From: CALOFP01 sp942492635
GTDB taxonomy: Bacteria > UBP6 > UBA1177 > CALOFP01
NCBI GenBank assembly: GCA_942492635.1
Contig: CALOFP010000002.1
Span: 682,001-746,000, forward strand
Reading direction: 5' to 3'
DNA: 64,000 bases
Shown piece after piece: positions 8,711 to 18,819 of the stretch (its first letter is position 1; each line of letters starts with the position of its first letter). The notes beneath the pieces were generated by a model. The model was not told the DNA's origin. It saw only the letters and a program-made list of their open reading frames with translations, and made no database searches. The position numbers and the translations under genes are program-made.

Positions 8711-9778
8711 TTATTTATAATTTTGAATAAGAAGGTACTTTTCAACTTCTTGAATTTCAATCTGCCACAGCTTCCAGCTCCATGAATCTATAAAACCCAT
8801 CTCTTTGTTTATGTTGAGCATCGATCGGTTGGTTGTGGATATTGAGGTCTTTATGGCGTTCCTGCCGGTATTTTCGCTCAAAGCCCTCTCAATCATAAAG
8901 GCTTTGAGCATCCTGCCGATGCCTTTTCTCCTGAAATCTTTCAGCACACATGTATAGAGCTGGTATATGTGATCGGCGTTCTTCGGCCCGGCGATGGATG
9001 TGAACCCGACGATCCTGTTACTCTCTTTCTCCCTCAGCCAGTAGGTCCACTTGAAGTCGTTTCTCTCCATCAGCATTCTTTCTTCCGCCATCAGCTTTTC
9101 TCGATTGTAGGAGGACTGAATGTCGTTCAGTTTGTCGACCGGCAGGTTTTTATAGAAATCCTGAATGGCTTGAAGATATTGGGCTAAATCTTCTTCCTTA
9201 ATCATTCCCTCCCTGAATTCCAGTTTGAATTTTTGGGTGAGATTTTCGAATACTCCGATCCAATCAGAAATAAGATCCCTGTCGATGTTTTTGAGATCCA
9301 ACGACATGTGCCGGTTTATCCTGCAAACCTCGGCCCCGATCTCTTCATGAAAATCTTCAAGATAGGGAACATATGAAGTGGAGATTGTCCGAAGAGACGA
9401 CTTGCCCAATGCTTTTGTCTTTTCGGCAACGATTTCGAGGGAGGATTTTAGAAGGTCCCGGTTTCTGAATTTTTCCAGGAGTTGAATGCGAAAGTTGACG
9501 GCACCGGTACTGTTTTCACCTTTTTCCTTAACCAGATCTATAAGTCCTGCAATATCTTTGCCGCAGAGAATCTGCCACAGAAAAACATCTCTGTTTTTCT
9601 CGGTTATCTGCCAGCTCTTTTTGAGATGCTCGCCGCTTTTTTTTGAAATATCGGAAAGTCCGGGCATAGCCTCCATGTTGATTCGGTTCTGTACTTCGGC
9701 AACTTTTTCCCACTCGGAAAGGGTAAACGAACCGATGGGAACAGGGATAAATTCAACTCTACTTTTTTCCACTTTCAA
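8711..9778 (-). CDS. GNAT-family protein, two-domain acetyltransferase
   Basis: 355 aa, about twice a single GNAT domain. The C-terminal half carries the acetyl-CoA-binding motif DFRRKGIGRMLKAFMIERAL with the R/Q-x-x-G-x-G/A core. It is followed by the beta-strand/helix NAIKTSISTTNRSMLNINKEMGF typical of the family's C-terminus. The N-terminal half (IPVPIGSFTLSEWEKVAEVQNRI) lacks a clear motif A and may be a degenerate first GNAT fold. It resembles mycothiol-synthase-like tandem GNATs in layout only. Acceptor unknown. It stands alone. Confidence 0.8.
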   Translation of the reverse strand: MKVEKSRVEFIPVPIGSFTLSEWEKVAEVQNRINMEAMPGLSDISKKSGEHLKKSWQITEKNRDVFLWQILCGKDIAGLIDLVKEKGENSTGAVNFRIQLLEKFRNRDLLKSSLEIVAEKTKALGKSSLRTISTSYVPYLEDFHEEIGAEVCRINRHMSLDLKNIDRDLISDWIGVFENLTQKFKLEFREGMIKEEDLAQYLQAIQDFYKNLPVDKLNDIQSSYNREKLMAEERMLMERNDFKWTYWLREKESNRIVGFTSIAGPKNADHIYQLYTCVLKDFRRKGIGRMLKAFMIERALSENTGRNAIKTSISTTNRSMLNINKEMGFIDSWSWKLWQIEIQEVEKYLLIQNYK

Positions 9779-10101
9779 TCCTTATGCAAATATTGTTTGC
9801 ATTATGGTTTTTATTTGATGAAGATCTTTTTGAACTTCGCTCATATATTATTTGCCAGACGCATTTATAAATTAATAAATTGATACTTGAGATCAAGATA
9901 AAATATTGAAAAATAGAAATACAGGAGATGTCCGCTTAAAAAGATTGATGCCGGCAACTCGCTTGTAATGTGGTTTTTCATGAATAGTTGACTTCTTACT
10001 TAGAGACGTAACACTCTAAGTTTCAAACATGTGAAGATAAAAATAATTGATTTGATGAGTTTTATCAATAAGATCCCCTTGGTTTGCAATAGGAGGAATC
10101 A
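9779..10101. other. Intergenic region with degenerate dispersed palindrome
   Basis: Between divergent genes. At 10003-10024 the sequence GAGACGTAAC is followed by a poorly matched right arm, a decayed member of the 22-bp palindrome family. The SD AGGAGG of the next gene lies at ~10091. Otherwise AT-rich with no gene seen. Confidence 0.5.
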
Positions 10102-12090
10102 ATGAAAAAATTTATCTTAATGAGCGTTTGCATGACTACGCTTCTTTTTATCGGATGCTCGTCTGACTCTTCATCAAAAAGCGATGAGGACACTCAAAAG
10201 AATATTTTAAAAAATGATGACAGCGCCAATTCAACTGATGACGACGGTTCGGAAAGTGGTAAAGATTCAGGAGATGGTGAGGGCGGAACATCATCTGAAA
10301 ACGATCAACAAAAAGATGATGACGTCATTGGGTTCGATGATGATTCTCAAGATAGTGTTGACGATGAAATTGTTGATGAAGATAAAGAAACTCCTGACAC
10401 CTCAATTGACGACGATCCGAATAGTCACAATGAAAGTGATATGGATCTAACAGACGATGAAGAAGATCTCCACGACGATGGAACTGCTGAAAAGGATGAA
10501 GATTTTTTGATTTCCGACAGTGAAAACGACAATGATCCCGAAGTCGATGATGAGCTGCCGGCAGACTCTGACAATTACAACCCTGTTGAAGATTCGGATC
10601 CGATTGTTGATCAGGATCAGAATGAATCTGAAACGATCACGATTTCCAGTTTCAATGTAGAAAATCTTTACGATGCACAGTGTGACAACGGATTGGACGA
10701 ATTCGGCAACTGTCGGGACGGTTACCTGGTCGATCAGGCGACATTTGACTCGAGGATATCCGAAATTGCCGCTTCCCTTGAGAAAATAGGTGCCGATATC
10801 CAGATTCTTGTTGAAATGGAGGATGAAACAGGGGCCGAGGCTCTGAAAAACCGGCTTCCCGATATGTTCGACGACTATCATGTGGCAAATAAGAGTTTGC
10901 AGTATACGGACGTCGGAATTGTTACGAGAGGAAAGATTACGGTGATAAAAAATCATTCGGGTTCGCCAATACAGTCTCCCGACGGTTCAACTCACTATTT
11001 CGCAAGGGAATTTCCGGAGATACATGTGAAAATTGATGGTAGACACGTTATTGTTTTTCCTGCCCACTTCAAATCCAAGGCAAACGACAATCCATCCTGG
11101 CGCCTGGCGGAGGCGATTGCTGCACAGAAAATTGTCAAGGAAACTGCAACAGCCTATCCCGACGCAGTTGTAGTAATGGGAGGCGACATCAACGATCTTC
11201 CGGGATCCGATCCGGTAAATGCGTTGGAAACTCCCGAAGGTGAGGAACCCGTTCTTACAAGAGTTCTAAAGGATATTGCTGTTCCCCATGAACAGTGTAC
11301 TCACAACTACGGATGCTGGGATGAAGAGGTGGTTTGTACGGCCATAGACCATCTTTTCTTCAGTGAAATATCAGCCGGAAAGTACGTTTCCGGAAGCGGA
11401 AAAGTTGTAAAGGACGGAGCATGTACCTACTATCCCGACGACTGTTCGCAAGCGCCATACTGTCTCGGTCATTCCGATCATGCCGCAGTAAAGGCATCAT
11501 TTTCCTTCACAGCCCCGACAGCCGCAAAAATATCTGATATAAAGAAGAAAACTATCCCCGCAGGAGAGAAAGTCACTGTTCGTGGAGTTGTCACTGCAAT
11601 TAAGCCGGACGGTTTCTATCTCCAGATGTCCGATGCGGAATCAGTCGACAGTGAAGATAAAAAATATTCCGGAATCTACGTTTATCACGACACGGCAACT
11701 ATGGATATTGGTTACGGCAACAGGTTTGAAGTTACCGGAACAATAAAAAATTTCTACGATCTCCTTGAAATTGCAGAGGTGGTCGAAGCCAAAAAATTGA
11801 GAGAAAACGATTTTATTCCTGCTCCGTTTGAACTCTCCGCCGCAGAAGCCGGAACAGCACCATATCAGGGGACGCTCGTCACTGTAAAAAGAGTTGAGGT
11901 TGTGGAAATTATGAACCAGCACGGCGAATTCAAAGTTCAGGAGGGGTTAATTGTGGATGATTTTTTTCACCATATGGATCCTCCTCCCGCAGTAGGCGAA
12001 AAATATGACATAACCGGCATTGTTCACTACGGCTACGGAACACACAGACTCTGTCCCAGATCATATTCCGACATCAAAAAGCTCTACTGA
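10102..12090 (+). CDS. Lipoprotein extracellular nuclease: Asp-rich linker, EEP nuclease, OB-fold
   Basis: 662 aa. Signal peptide with lipobox LFIGC (Cys ~19), followed by ~150 residues made mostly of D, S, E and N. The endonuclease/exonuclease/phosphatase domain (~178-475) has the expected sequence blocks: SSFNVENLYD, a metal-binding Glu (VEMEDE), PAHFKSK, GGDINDLPGSDP and CLGHSDHAAV. A C-terminal region (TVRGVVTAIKPDGFYLQMSD) fits the OB-fold found in YhcR/NucH-type secreted nucleases. It is thus probably a surface-anchored, metal-dependent DNA/RNA nuclease for nutrient phosphate or nucleoside scavenging. SD AGGAGG precedes the ATG. The nuclease fold is confident; the exact substrate is not. 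Confidence 0.85.
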   Translation: MKKFILMSVCMTTLLFIGCSSDSSSKSDEDTQKNILKNDDSANSTDDDGSESGKDSGDGEGGTSSENDQQKDDDVIGFDDDSQDSVDDEIVDEDKETPDTSIDDDPNSHNESDMDLTDDEEDLHDDGTAEKDEDFLISDSENDNDPEVDDELPADSDNYNPVEDSDPIVDQDQNESETITISSFNVENLYDAQCDNGLDEFGNCRDGYLVDQATFDSRISEIAASLEKIGADIQILVEMEDETGAEALKNRLPDMFDDYHVANKSLQYTDVGIVTRGKITVIKNHSGSPIQSPDGSTHYFAREFPEIHVKIDGRHVIVFPAHFKSKANDNPSWRLAEAIAAQKIVKETATAYPDAVVVMGGDINDLPGSDPVNALETPEGEEPVLTRVLKDIAVPHEQCTHNYGCWDEEVVCTAIDHLFFSEISAGKYVSGSGKVVKDGACTYYPDDCSQAPYCLGHSDHAAVKASFSFTAPTAAKISDIKKKTIPAGEKVTVRGVVTAIKPDGFYLQMSDAESVDSEDKKYSGIYVYHDTATMDIGYGNRFEVTGTIKNFYDLLEIAEVVEAKKLRENDFIPAPFELSAAEAGTAPYQGTLVTVKRVEVVEIMNQHGEFKVQEGLIVDDFFHHMDPPPAVGEKYDITGIVHYGYGTHRLCPRSYSDIKKLY

Positions 12091-12338
12091 CAACATAGAT
12101 GACAGTTCTTTAATATCATCTCACTAAAACATTTCCATTATTTTGTATTCACAATGGAAAATGATAGATTTCTGCCTAGTTTCTCGAAAAAAATAATCGC
12201 ACCTGTCCGGCGCCATATAAGCCCAAAAAAGATTCAGGAGTTAATCCGGAAGATGATTGTGTTATGAAAAAGTCCTTCTCATTGAATCATTTGAGTTGAA
12301 GAAGAGTTATAGGCAATGCGAGATAGTTGGAAAGGTTT

Positions 12339-12824
12339 TTAGTCGGCAATACAAACCATCATTTCGTTTTTCACGAGATTCTGGGCGTACTCTGCCTCTG
12401 CAAGCATTTCCGGATTTGATCGCTTCACGATCTTGAGAAATCTTTCATCGGTAACGAGTCTACGAACATCTTCCGGTGAAAGTTCCATATCGAAAGCCAC
12501 CTGTTTATCCTTCATACAGGTTATGTCTACATGCATTGTTGTGTAGATACCGAGGGTGCAGATCTGGATCAGCGATGCAGTAAACCACTTTTCCTTTGTA
12601 ATGGATCCCATGCCGCTAGGACATTTTTCCTTTATCATGGATTTTGAATATTTAGGGTTTTGAATAACTCCAAGCCACAGGTTGACATCTTCGTCAACAA
12701 CCTTGACTTCCTGATAATCGTTTTTCATAACCTTGATAAGGTTAACTCCGACATACTCTGTGTGACTTGAGCATGCTGCAAAAAAGATGGAAAAAAGAGT
12801 CAGGAAAAATAAAGTTTTTTTCAT
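12339..12824 (-). CDS. Small putative lipoprotein, unknown function
   Basis: 161 aa from the ATG at 12822-12824, chosen because GGAGGT lies just upstream and the protein then begins with a clean lipoprotein signal (MKKTLFFLTLFSIFFAAC). Longer in-frame starts would put a non-signal extension in front. The mature part has KEKWFTASLIQICTLGIYTTMHVDITC, then a charged C-terminus. No known domain is recognised. It stands alone in the lipoprotein-rich region. Confidence 0.75.
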   Translation of the reverse strand: MKKTLFFLTLFSIFFAACSSHTEYVGVNLIKVMKNDYQEVKVVDEDVNLWLGVIQNPKYSKSMIKEKCPSGMGSITKEKWFTASLIQICTLGIYTTMHVDITCMKDKQVAFDMELSPEDVRRLVTDERFLKIVKRSNPEMLAEAEYAQNLVKNEMMVCIAD

Positions 12825-13199
12825 TTCATTACCTCCAAAATATTTGTGGTTACATTGCGGTAGTATTTTATATATATGAAATTGTAATTCAAGATAATTT
12901 TTATTAAAATTAAAAATAATCAATTACTTAGAAAGAAAAAGTCAATCATGTTTTAACAACATGTCTCAAGAATAATCTGAGCCGTTGAAAAGTTTTTTCT
13001 GCTTAGACAGTGTCGATTCCAATGATAAAAAAGATATTCCAGCTTCACCAGTTGTAGATCTCATTCCAAAAGAAATATAAAGGCTACTTTAACATCTGAA
13101 TTCACCTGGATATTAAGAAAAAACAATTTTCTGGGATTGTAGCGGTGGAAACGCAGTACGCTTTGTCTGGAAGAATTAGAATATCAATTCTGTTTTTTC
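12825..13199. other. Intergenic region, nothing recognised
   Basis: 375 bp of AT-rich sequence between two minus-strand lipoprotein genes. It presumably holds the promoter of the 161-aa lipoprotein. No repeat, RNA gene or convincing ORF was seen. Confidence 0.4.
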
Positions 13200-16082
13200 T
13201 TACTCTTTGCCCATAAACGATTTGTAGATTACATTTTCACCTTTATCCTCCGGTGACGTAATCAATTTTTTAATGGGGACAATTATGGACCCGCCTGCGG
13301 GAAGCTCTGCACTTTCACCAAAAAGATTGAAGTAAATAGGCATGAGATTTGAGAAAGCTTCTTCACCATTAAATCCGTATGCTCCTTCAGGCTCATTGAG
13401 AACAGTGGCGATTCTGAAGTTTGTGATAAATTCACCAAGGGTCATATCTTCATCGATATATGTTTGAATTATGTGTTCAATTGCTGCATGATCGTTTTCC
13501 GCATGTTCGATGATTTCACGGTAGATAGCTTCATCCTGACCGGCCTGGATTCTCAGATACTGAAGGAAAAGGTAGGAGAGTCCGTAGTTCGGAAGTGTCT
13601 GTCCGTTGTATCCCCATTCAAACAGGGAGTGGCCGTTAGCGATGCTTTTTGAGGAGTTGTATGCATCGATTCTGCCCTCCTGAGCACCTTCGTACATGTG
13701 TTGAGCAGCCATCGAGAGAGCCTCATTGATCCATGTCGGGGGTATATCCGCCAAAGCACCGTTTTCAACCTTATCAGCCTGTTCGATGAGAATATTTCTG
13801 TTTACAAAAACAAGGTGCTGGAACTCATGAACGATCGTGCTGAGGGAACTCGCAGTTTCGAGAGGGGCGGTCTTGTTTTTATGCATCGAAGGGATCGTGT
13901 CCACATAGAGAATCTCCTGGTGGTTTGATTTTCCAGGATATTTGAAAAGATCAAGTGTCTTGAAATATCCCTTTATGCTGGTTCCGTTGCCCATGTTTTC
14001 AATATCGTGAAGAAGTATCGTCACCTTTCCGTTTTGATCGACATCGGACGGCGTATAAAAGTTTTCCGTTACAAGCGGATAAATGGCGGAATCGAACTCT
14101 TTTCCGATTTTTTCCGCCTCTGCCCTATCTATCTCTTCGGTATCTTCAACCCAAACTTCACATTTTGTTCCCGCATACTGGAGTGTCGCCTCCATCAGTT
14201 TGTCGGTTTCAACCCCTGTTATGAACTCCTTTTTCTGGCCCACTTCAGCTCTTTTAATTCCGGCTTTTTCGCGTCTTTTGGCTACGCCGGCACTCGAAAA
14301 GTTGTCCGGAAGTCTTAAAAGGTGTTCGGGAGCGTCAATATAAACTTCATTTTCATCAGCTGAAGGAGAAACCGTGAGATAATCTGGATTTTGATCAAGA
14401 TAGCTGTAAGGCAGAAAATCGAGTGTTCCTGTGGATTCTTTTAATTGGAGATCTGTTGAACTGTTGGTTATTACTACAAAATCACCGACGAAAACTTCTC
14501 CTTCATCGTCAGGGGAAGTGGAAGCCGATTTCTCAACACATCCGGGATTTTCGATGTCCTGATTGAAGTAGTAGGAATCTTTGCAGACACAGAAAAATTC
14601 CTGTGAGTTGACGGCATGGCATCCGTATGCGTTTTTACCGCAATCCCTACCGAAGCAGGGAGAGGTTTCTTCAACTGCACAGCTGCTGCTGCATCCGTCG
14701 CCGTCTTCCTGATTTCCGTCATCGCATGTTTCCGTATCCTCGATTTTTCCGTTTCCGCATGAGGGGATAAGTTTGCAGGATTCGTCGCAACTGTTTTCGA
14801 AACCTGCCTCTTTGAAATCACACTCTTCACCGAACTCCCTTACTCCGTTTCCGCATATGGCATTAACCGTACACCCTTTGTACTGCTCCGTTTTTCCATC
14901 TATTTTGAGTCCCTTGGATGTAAGCTCGTCAAGAGCTGAGAAATCTGCGATGCAGTTTTCTTCAACCCAGACAGTTGTGAGCTCGACCATTTTTGAAAGG
15001 GGAGAAATATCCGTAATCTGGTTGTGTTTGAGTGAAATCTTTTGCAATTTCAAAAGATCCTTGATCGGCATGAGATCGTATATGTTGAGTTTACGAACAT
15101 AGAGCTCTTCCAGATTTTCAAGAGATGCAAGATTATCCAGTTTATTGAAACTGTTTTCGCTGAGGTAAAGCTTTTTGAGGTTTGTAAGTGCGGAAATCGG
15201 GGAAATATCCTCTATTTTGCAATTCTTTGCAGAAAGGTATGTCAGCTTGGTCAAATCGGAAACAGCAGAAATGTCAGAAACGGGATTGCTGTACATGTAG
15301 AGTTTTTCAAGAAGAGAAAGAGATGAGAGAACAGATATATCGGAGATTTTATTCTCACTTATTGATAGAATTGTTATGTTTGTAAGATTTTTCAATGGAG
15401 AAATATCGGAAAGCTCATTGTTCTTCAAATACAATTCCCCAAGATTTTTCATGGCGGAAAGTTGGGAAATATCGGTGAGGCTGTTTTCGTTGAGATATAG
15501 AACTTTGAGGTTCTCTAAAGAAGCAACTGTAGTAAAATCTTTGAATTTTGTATCACTGAGGCGAAGAGTTGTAACTGATTGAATATTTTTAAGGTCAGTG
15601 ATTTCAAGAAGGTTGTTTCCTGACAAATCCAGTTCTTTGAGTTTATCCAGTTTTGTAAGCTCTTTAAACGCCTTAAAGTTGTTGTAGCTGAGATCAAGAA
15701 CTTCAAGATCTGTAAGCTGTTCGATTCCTTCTAATGAGGAAATATCTTTGCTGGAACAGTCAAGCTCCTTCAATTCCGGAATTTCGTGCTCAAGAATGGT
15801 GTCATCCTCTTTTTTAAGATGCTCCGCAATGCAATTTTTCAGGTTTTTATCTGTGAAAATCAGACCGTTAGCCTCATCGATATCCGTATGCTCCGAAGAA
15901 CTATCATTTTCCGCATCATCTTGATCTTCGGCATCATTATCTTTTTCAGAAATATTGTCATCCGTTATTGTCGAATGTATGTCCTTGTCCGATAATTCGG
16001 AGTCGGATTTTCCATTACTGTCCGTAGAACAGGCAGTAAACAGGGCGATAATAAGAAAAAAAGAAAATGAAATTAATTTCAT
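13200..16082 (-). CDS. LRR lipoprotein with Cys-rich repeats and a C-terminal zinc metallopeptidase
   Basis: 960 aa, secreted lipoprotein (lipobox ALFTAC) with an acidic linker to ~75. Residues ~85-400 are about a dozen leucine-rich repeats of the ~22-residue bacterial type (LTNLKKLYLSENSF). Next come Cys-rich modules CGNGVREFGEECDF and CGNGKIEDTETCDDGNQEDG, of the type common in Myxococcota. The C-terminal half has HEFQH at 752-756 with WINEALSMAAQHMYEG downstream, fitting the gluzincin-like M30/hyicolysin-type peptidases. The LRR part would bind a partner or substrate and the peptidase act on it at the cell surface. The protease role is inferred from HExxH plus the downstream Glu. Confidence 0.82.
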   Translation of the reverse strand: MKLISFSFFLIIALFTACSTDSNGKSDSELSDKDIHSTITDDNISEKDNDAEDQDDAENDSSSEHTDIDEANGLIFTDKNLKNCIAEHLKKEDDTILEHEIPELKELDCSSKDISSLEGIEQLTDLEVLDLSYNNFKAFKELTKLDKLKELDLSGNNLLEITDLKNIQSVTTLRLSDTKFKDFTTVASLENLKVLYLNENSLTDISQLSAMKNLGELYLKNNELSDISPLKNLTNITILSISENKISDISVLSSLSLLEKLYMYSNPVSDISAVSDLTKLTYLSAKNCKIEDISPISALTNLKKLYLSENSFNKLDNLASLENLEELYVRKLNIYDLMPIKDLLKLQKISLKHNQITDISPLSKMVELTTVWVEENCIADFSALDELTSKGLKIDGKTEQYKGCTVNAICGNGVREFGEECDFKEAGFENSCDESCKLIPSCGNGKIEDTETCDDGNQEDGDGCSSSCAVEETSPCFGRDCGKNAYGCHAVNSQEFFCVCKDSYYFNQDIENPGCVEKSASTSPDDEGEVFVGDFVVITNSSTDLQLKESTGTLDFLPYSYLDQNPDYLTVSPSADENEVYIDAPEHLLRLPDNFSSAGVAKRREKAGIKRAEVGQKKEFITGVETDKLMEATLQYAGTKCEVWVEDTEEIDRAEAEKIGKEFDSAIYPLVTENFYTPSDVDQNGKVTILLHDIENMGNGTSIKGYFKTLDLFKYPGKSNHQEILYVDTIPSMHKNKTAPLETASSLSTIVHEFQHLVFVNRNILIEQADKVENGALADIPPTWINEALSMAAQHMYEGAQEGRIDAYNSSKSIANGHSLFEWGYNGQTLPNYGLSYLFLQYLRIQAGQDEAIYREIIEHAENDHAAIEHIIQTYIDEDMTLGEFITNFRIATVLNEPEGAYGFNGEEAFSNLMPIYFNLFGESAELPAGGSIIVPIKKLITSPEDKGENVIYKSFMGKE

Positions 16083-16274
16083 ATGTGATCTCCAGTTGGT
16101 TAATAGCTCAGTAATTATATGTGAAAGTTTCGGGAATTCAATTGTAATAATATTTACATAACTCTTGTGAATAATACGTTCCGGAAAATCTGTGAAATTT
16201 TAAAAAGAAAAATATTGGATGATGAAAATAAACTTAACTAGTTTGGAATAACTGCTCCACTCCAACTCAGAAAG

Positions 16275-16655
16275 CTATTTACAGACGTTGGAGCAGGTTT
16301 CTTTACAACTCCTAAAATAGTCGATATTAAATGTGTCACATGGGATATTTTCACCACACTCCAGACAATCCGAGGCTCTACCTTCGCTGAATGTTCCACT
16401 GCCGCAACTGGGGTTTGTATTTTTTTCAATTATATCTGCGGATTTCTTGCATGCCTCGAGAGATGTGTAATCCAGGCTGCTCTCGTCGCTTAAAGCCTGA
16501 CGTTTCTCCACGTCTACACACTCAACCATTCTCCTGCACTCCAAATCCAGAGTGTCCCCGAAAAAATCCTTTTCATCGTAATCGTCACTGCAAGAAGATA
16601 GAATTGAAAAAATACAAAGAATACAAAGAATTGATAAACACATGACTTTTTTCAT
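16275..16655 (-). CDS. Small Cys-rich lipoprotein, paralogue A
   Basis: 126 aa from the ATG at 16653-16655, preceded by AGGAGG. The signal peptide ends in a lipobox (FSILSSC). The mature part is Asp-rich then has about ten Cys: LECRRMVECVD, then CLECGENIPC, and NIDYFRSCKETCSNVCK at the end. It is clearly paralogous to the gene at 18820-19230, including similar 5' flanks, so both came from one duplication. The Cys pattern suggests a disulfide-bonded extracytoplasmic domain. Family unknown. Confidence 0.75.
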   Translation of the reverse strand: MKKVMCLSILCILCIFSILSSCSDDYDEKDFFGDTLDLECRRMVECVDVEKRQALSDESSLDYTSLEACKKSADIIEKNTNPSCGSGTFSEGRASDCLECGENIPCDTFNIDYFRSCKETCSNVCK

Positions 16656-16977
16656 TTGTTTCCTCCTATATGTTGTTTGATTGGAAGCTAAGTAAATACT
16701 ATCAAATTGAAAAAATATCAATTTTTAACGGATATTTTACGATGAACGGGTTCTGCCTTATTTGAGCAGATCTGGATTCGGGAGTTGTATTTTAATAGAC
16801 TGAATTTCCATTCGCAGGGCCAAATTTTCAAAACAATAATCGAAAAAAGATAGATCCATTAAATATTTAAAGAAATTACTAGCATTATAATGTTTTAATA
16901 ATTAATGTTAGTGTTTGTTGAACTATTTTGTTGTTTTGTTAATTTTGTAAAATTCATATTAATATTGAGGTTTTGGA
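16656..16977. other. AT-rich divergent promoter region
   Basis: 322 bp between the minus-strand paralogue A and the plus-strand PKD lipoprotein, very AT-rich near 16860-16960. Promoters for both directions are expected here. No gene or repeat seen. Confidence 0.45.
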
Positions 16978-18630
16978 ATGAAGTTATTTTTACCGGCACT
17001 TATTTTGTTGTCCCTGTTTTCTCTTTCCTGTGGGGGAAATGAATCTGAAAAAAATAGTGAGAATGGCGTGATTGATGAAAATCTCGCATACGCCGGTGAG
17101 AAATGTGATGAAGAGCGAAAGTGCGTAAAAGGCGCAAGCTGCATCAACGGCGTCTGCAAGTACGACATTACTTCGACCGACTCGGAAAAGAGTGGAGATA
17201 AGGAAAAGAAGGATAAGGAATCAAATAATCCCGAATCGGAAAGTTCCGATACCGATAAAACAGATCCTGCCGATACATCATCCGATGATCTTAATCATCC
17301 GGATTCCGATATGGATCAAGAGACTGGCGATGCAGATACGGATGTTGAGGCATCGGATAGTGACGGCATGGGACCGAGTGAGACAAACCACAGACCTACC
17401 GCAGATGCCGGTCCGGACAAGTCCATAATCAACAACATCACAGTAACAATAGACGGCAGCGGCAGCAGAGATGACGACGGCGACAAGCTGTCATACAGCT
17501 GGAAACTCAAGGCACCGGAAGGAAGCATGGCAGAACTGAGCTGTAAATATTGTGCGAAGCCCTCTCTGCTTTCCGATATTCCAGGTGAGTATGAACTCTC
17601 GCTGATCGTCAGCGACGGACAGGAGAAGAGCGAACCGGATACGGTACAGATCACTGTGGTTAAGTACCATCCCATTGATTTTCATATAGTAGAAGCTGAG
17701 TACAACAATAAAAATAATTCTCTGGTCATGATCTCTTCCGATAAGAAAAAGAGCCTTATCGTTTTCTACCCAGAAACAGGAAAAAGCGAATCCATTGCAT
17801 TCCCACTTACTCCGACTACCTTTGCAATTCATCCCGACGGGAAGAGGGCTATTGTTGGCCACAATGCATATATTTCAATTGTGAATCTGGAAGGGACAGA
17901 TGGAAAACCGGAAAAACTGGGAGAGAGTTTCCCTGTCGGTTTCAATGTCCGCAGCATAATTCCGACAGAATCGAACACTGTTTTTGTTGTTCCATCATAT
18001 AATTCCAATGGAAATGTTCTGCTTAGATCCGTAGATATCCAGGAGAGGAGAGAGAACAACGGCAGTGATATAGCAATGCCGATAACGAAAAACAATGCAG
18101 TTTTAAAGAAACAGCCCGGTCAGCCATTTGTATATCTCGTGAACAACGATGATTCGGTAAGCATATTGAGCATAAAAGAGAAAACTCTTGGAGATTCTGA
18201 GACCTTCAGCTTCAGCCAGATGTATACCGTCAGAGAGGATCTCTGGTTTTCGGAAGAGGGCAACAGAATTTTCACAAAATCCTCCGGGATATTCTCAACC
18301 CCCACAAGCGAGGAAGGGACTGTCGGATACAGGGGAAGCTTCGAAAAGGTAGGGCGAATAAAACAGATGACACACTCAACCAAGTGTAAAAAGGCAGTCA
18401 TCATTTCAGAGGAAAATGATAAGGCCATTAAAACATTCAGTGAACCATTCTACTCATTCCTTTCCGAAATCACTATGCCGAGTCTGTTTTTCAACAATCG
18501 TGAAATAGTTAATTCTGCGGATTTCCTCTTTTTCAAAAATACCGGGGAAAAAGTCTATATCATTTTAAATGCCGAAGATGATTCAAGTAACGTGAATAAT
18601 TACGGCGTAGCAGAACTACCTTTAAAGTGA
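16978..18630 (+). CDS. PKD-like domain lipoprotein with C-terminal propeller-like region
   Basis: 550 aa. Lipoprotein signal (FSLSC, +2 Gly) followed by a Cys-containing stretch (CDEERKCVKGASCINGVCK) and a Ser/Asp/Glu-rich linker to ~140. A PKD/REJ-type Ig domain follows (RPTADAGPDKSI, DGSGSRDDDGDKLSYSWKL, YELSLIVSDG). The remaining ~320 residues repeat short beta-strand/turn units (AIHPDGKRAIVGHNAYISIV) resembling a YVTN-type beta-propeller. Probably a surface recognition protein. The start is the ATG following a weak GAGG. It is flanked by the two paralogous small Cys-rich lipoproteins. Confidence 0.75.
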   Translation: MKLFLPALILLSLFSLSCGGNESEKNSENGVIDENLAYAGEKCDEERKCVKGASCINGVCKYDITSTDSEKSGDKEKKDKESNNPESESSDTDKTDPADTSSDDLNHPDSDMDQETGDADTDVEASDSDGMGPSETNHRPTADAGPDKSIINNITVTIDGSGSRDDDGDKLSYSWKLKAPEGSMAELSCKYCAKPSLLSDIPGEYELSLIVSDGQEKSEPDTVQITVVKYHPIDFHIVEAEYNNKNNSLVMISSDKKKSLIVFYPETGKSESIAFPLTPTTFAIHPDGKRAIVGHNAYISIVNLEGTDGKPEKLGESFPVGFNVRSIIPTESNTVFVVPSYNSNGNVLLRSVDIQERRENNGSDIAMPITKNNAVLKKQPGQPFVYLVNNDDSVSILSIKEKTLGDSETFSFSQMYTVREDLWFSEEGNRIFTKSSGIFSTPTSEEGTVGYRGSFEKVGRIKQMTHSTKCKKAVIISEENDKAIKTFSEPFYSFLSEITMPSLFFNNREIVNSADFLFFKNTGEKVYIILNAEDDSSNVNNYGVAELPLK

Positions 18631-18819
18631 CCCTGTAACATTTGCATTAACAAGAAATAATTTCAATTTTTATCCCGAAAACCACTGCAATATTCTGAGT
18701 GGTCGTAGAAACTCCATATATCCTGATTCCTGTAGAAAATAAGCAAAGTTATTAGAATTGTGGGAAATTGGATACTTAAATTTCATTCAGACGGAAAAGT
18801 TATTATCAACTTCGAAAAT

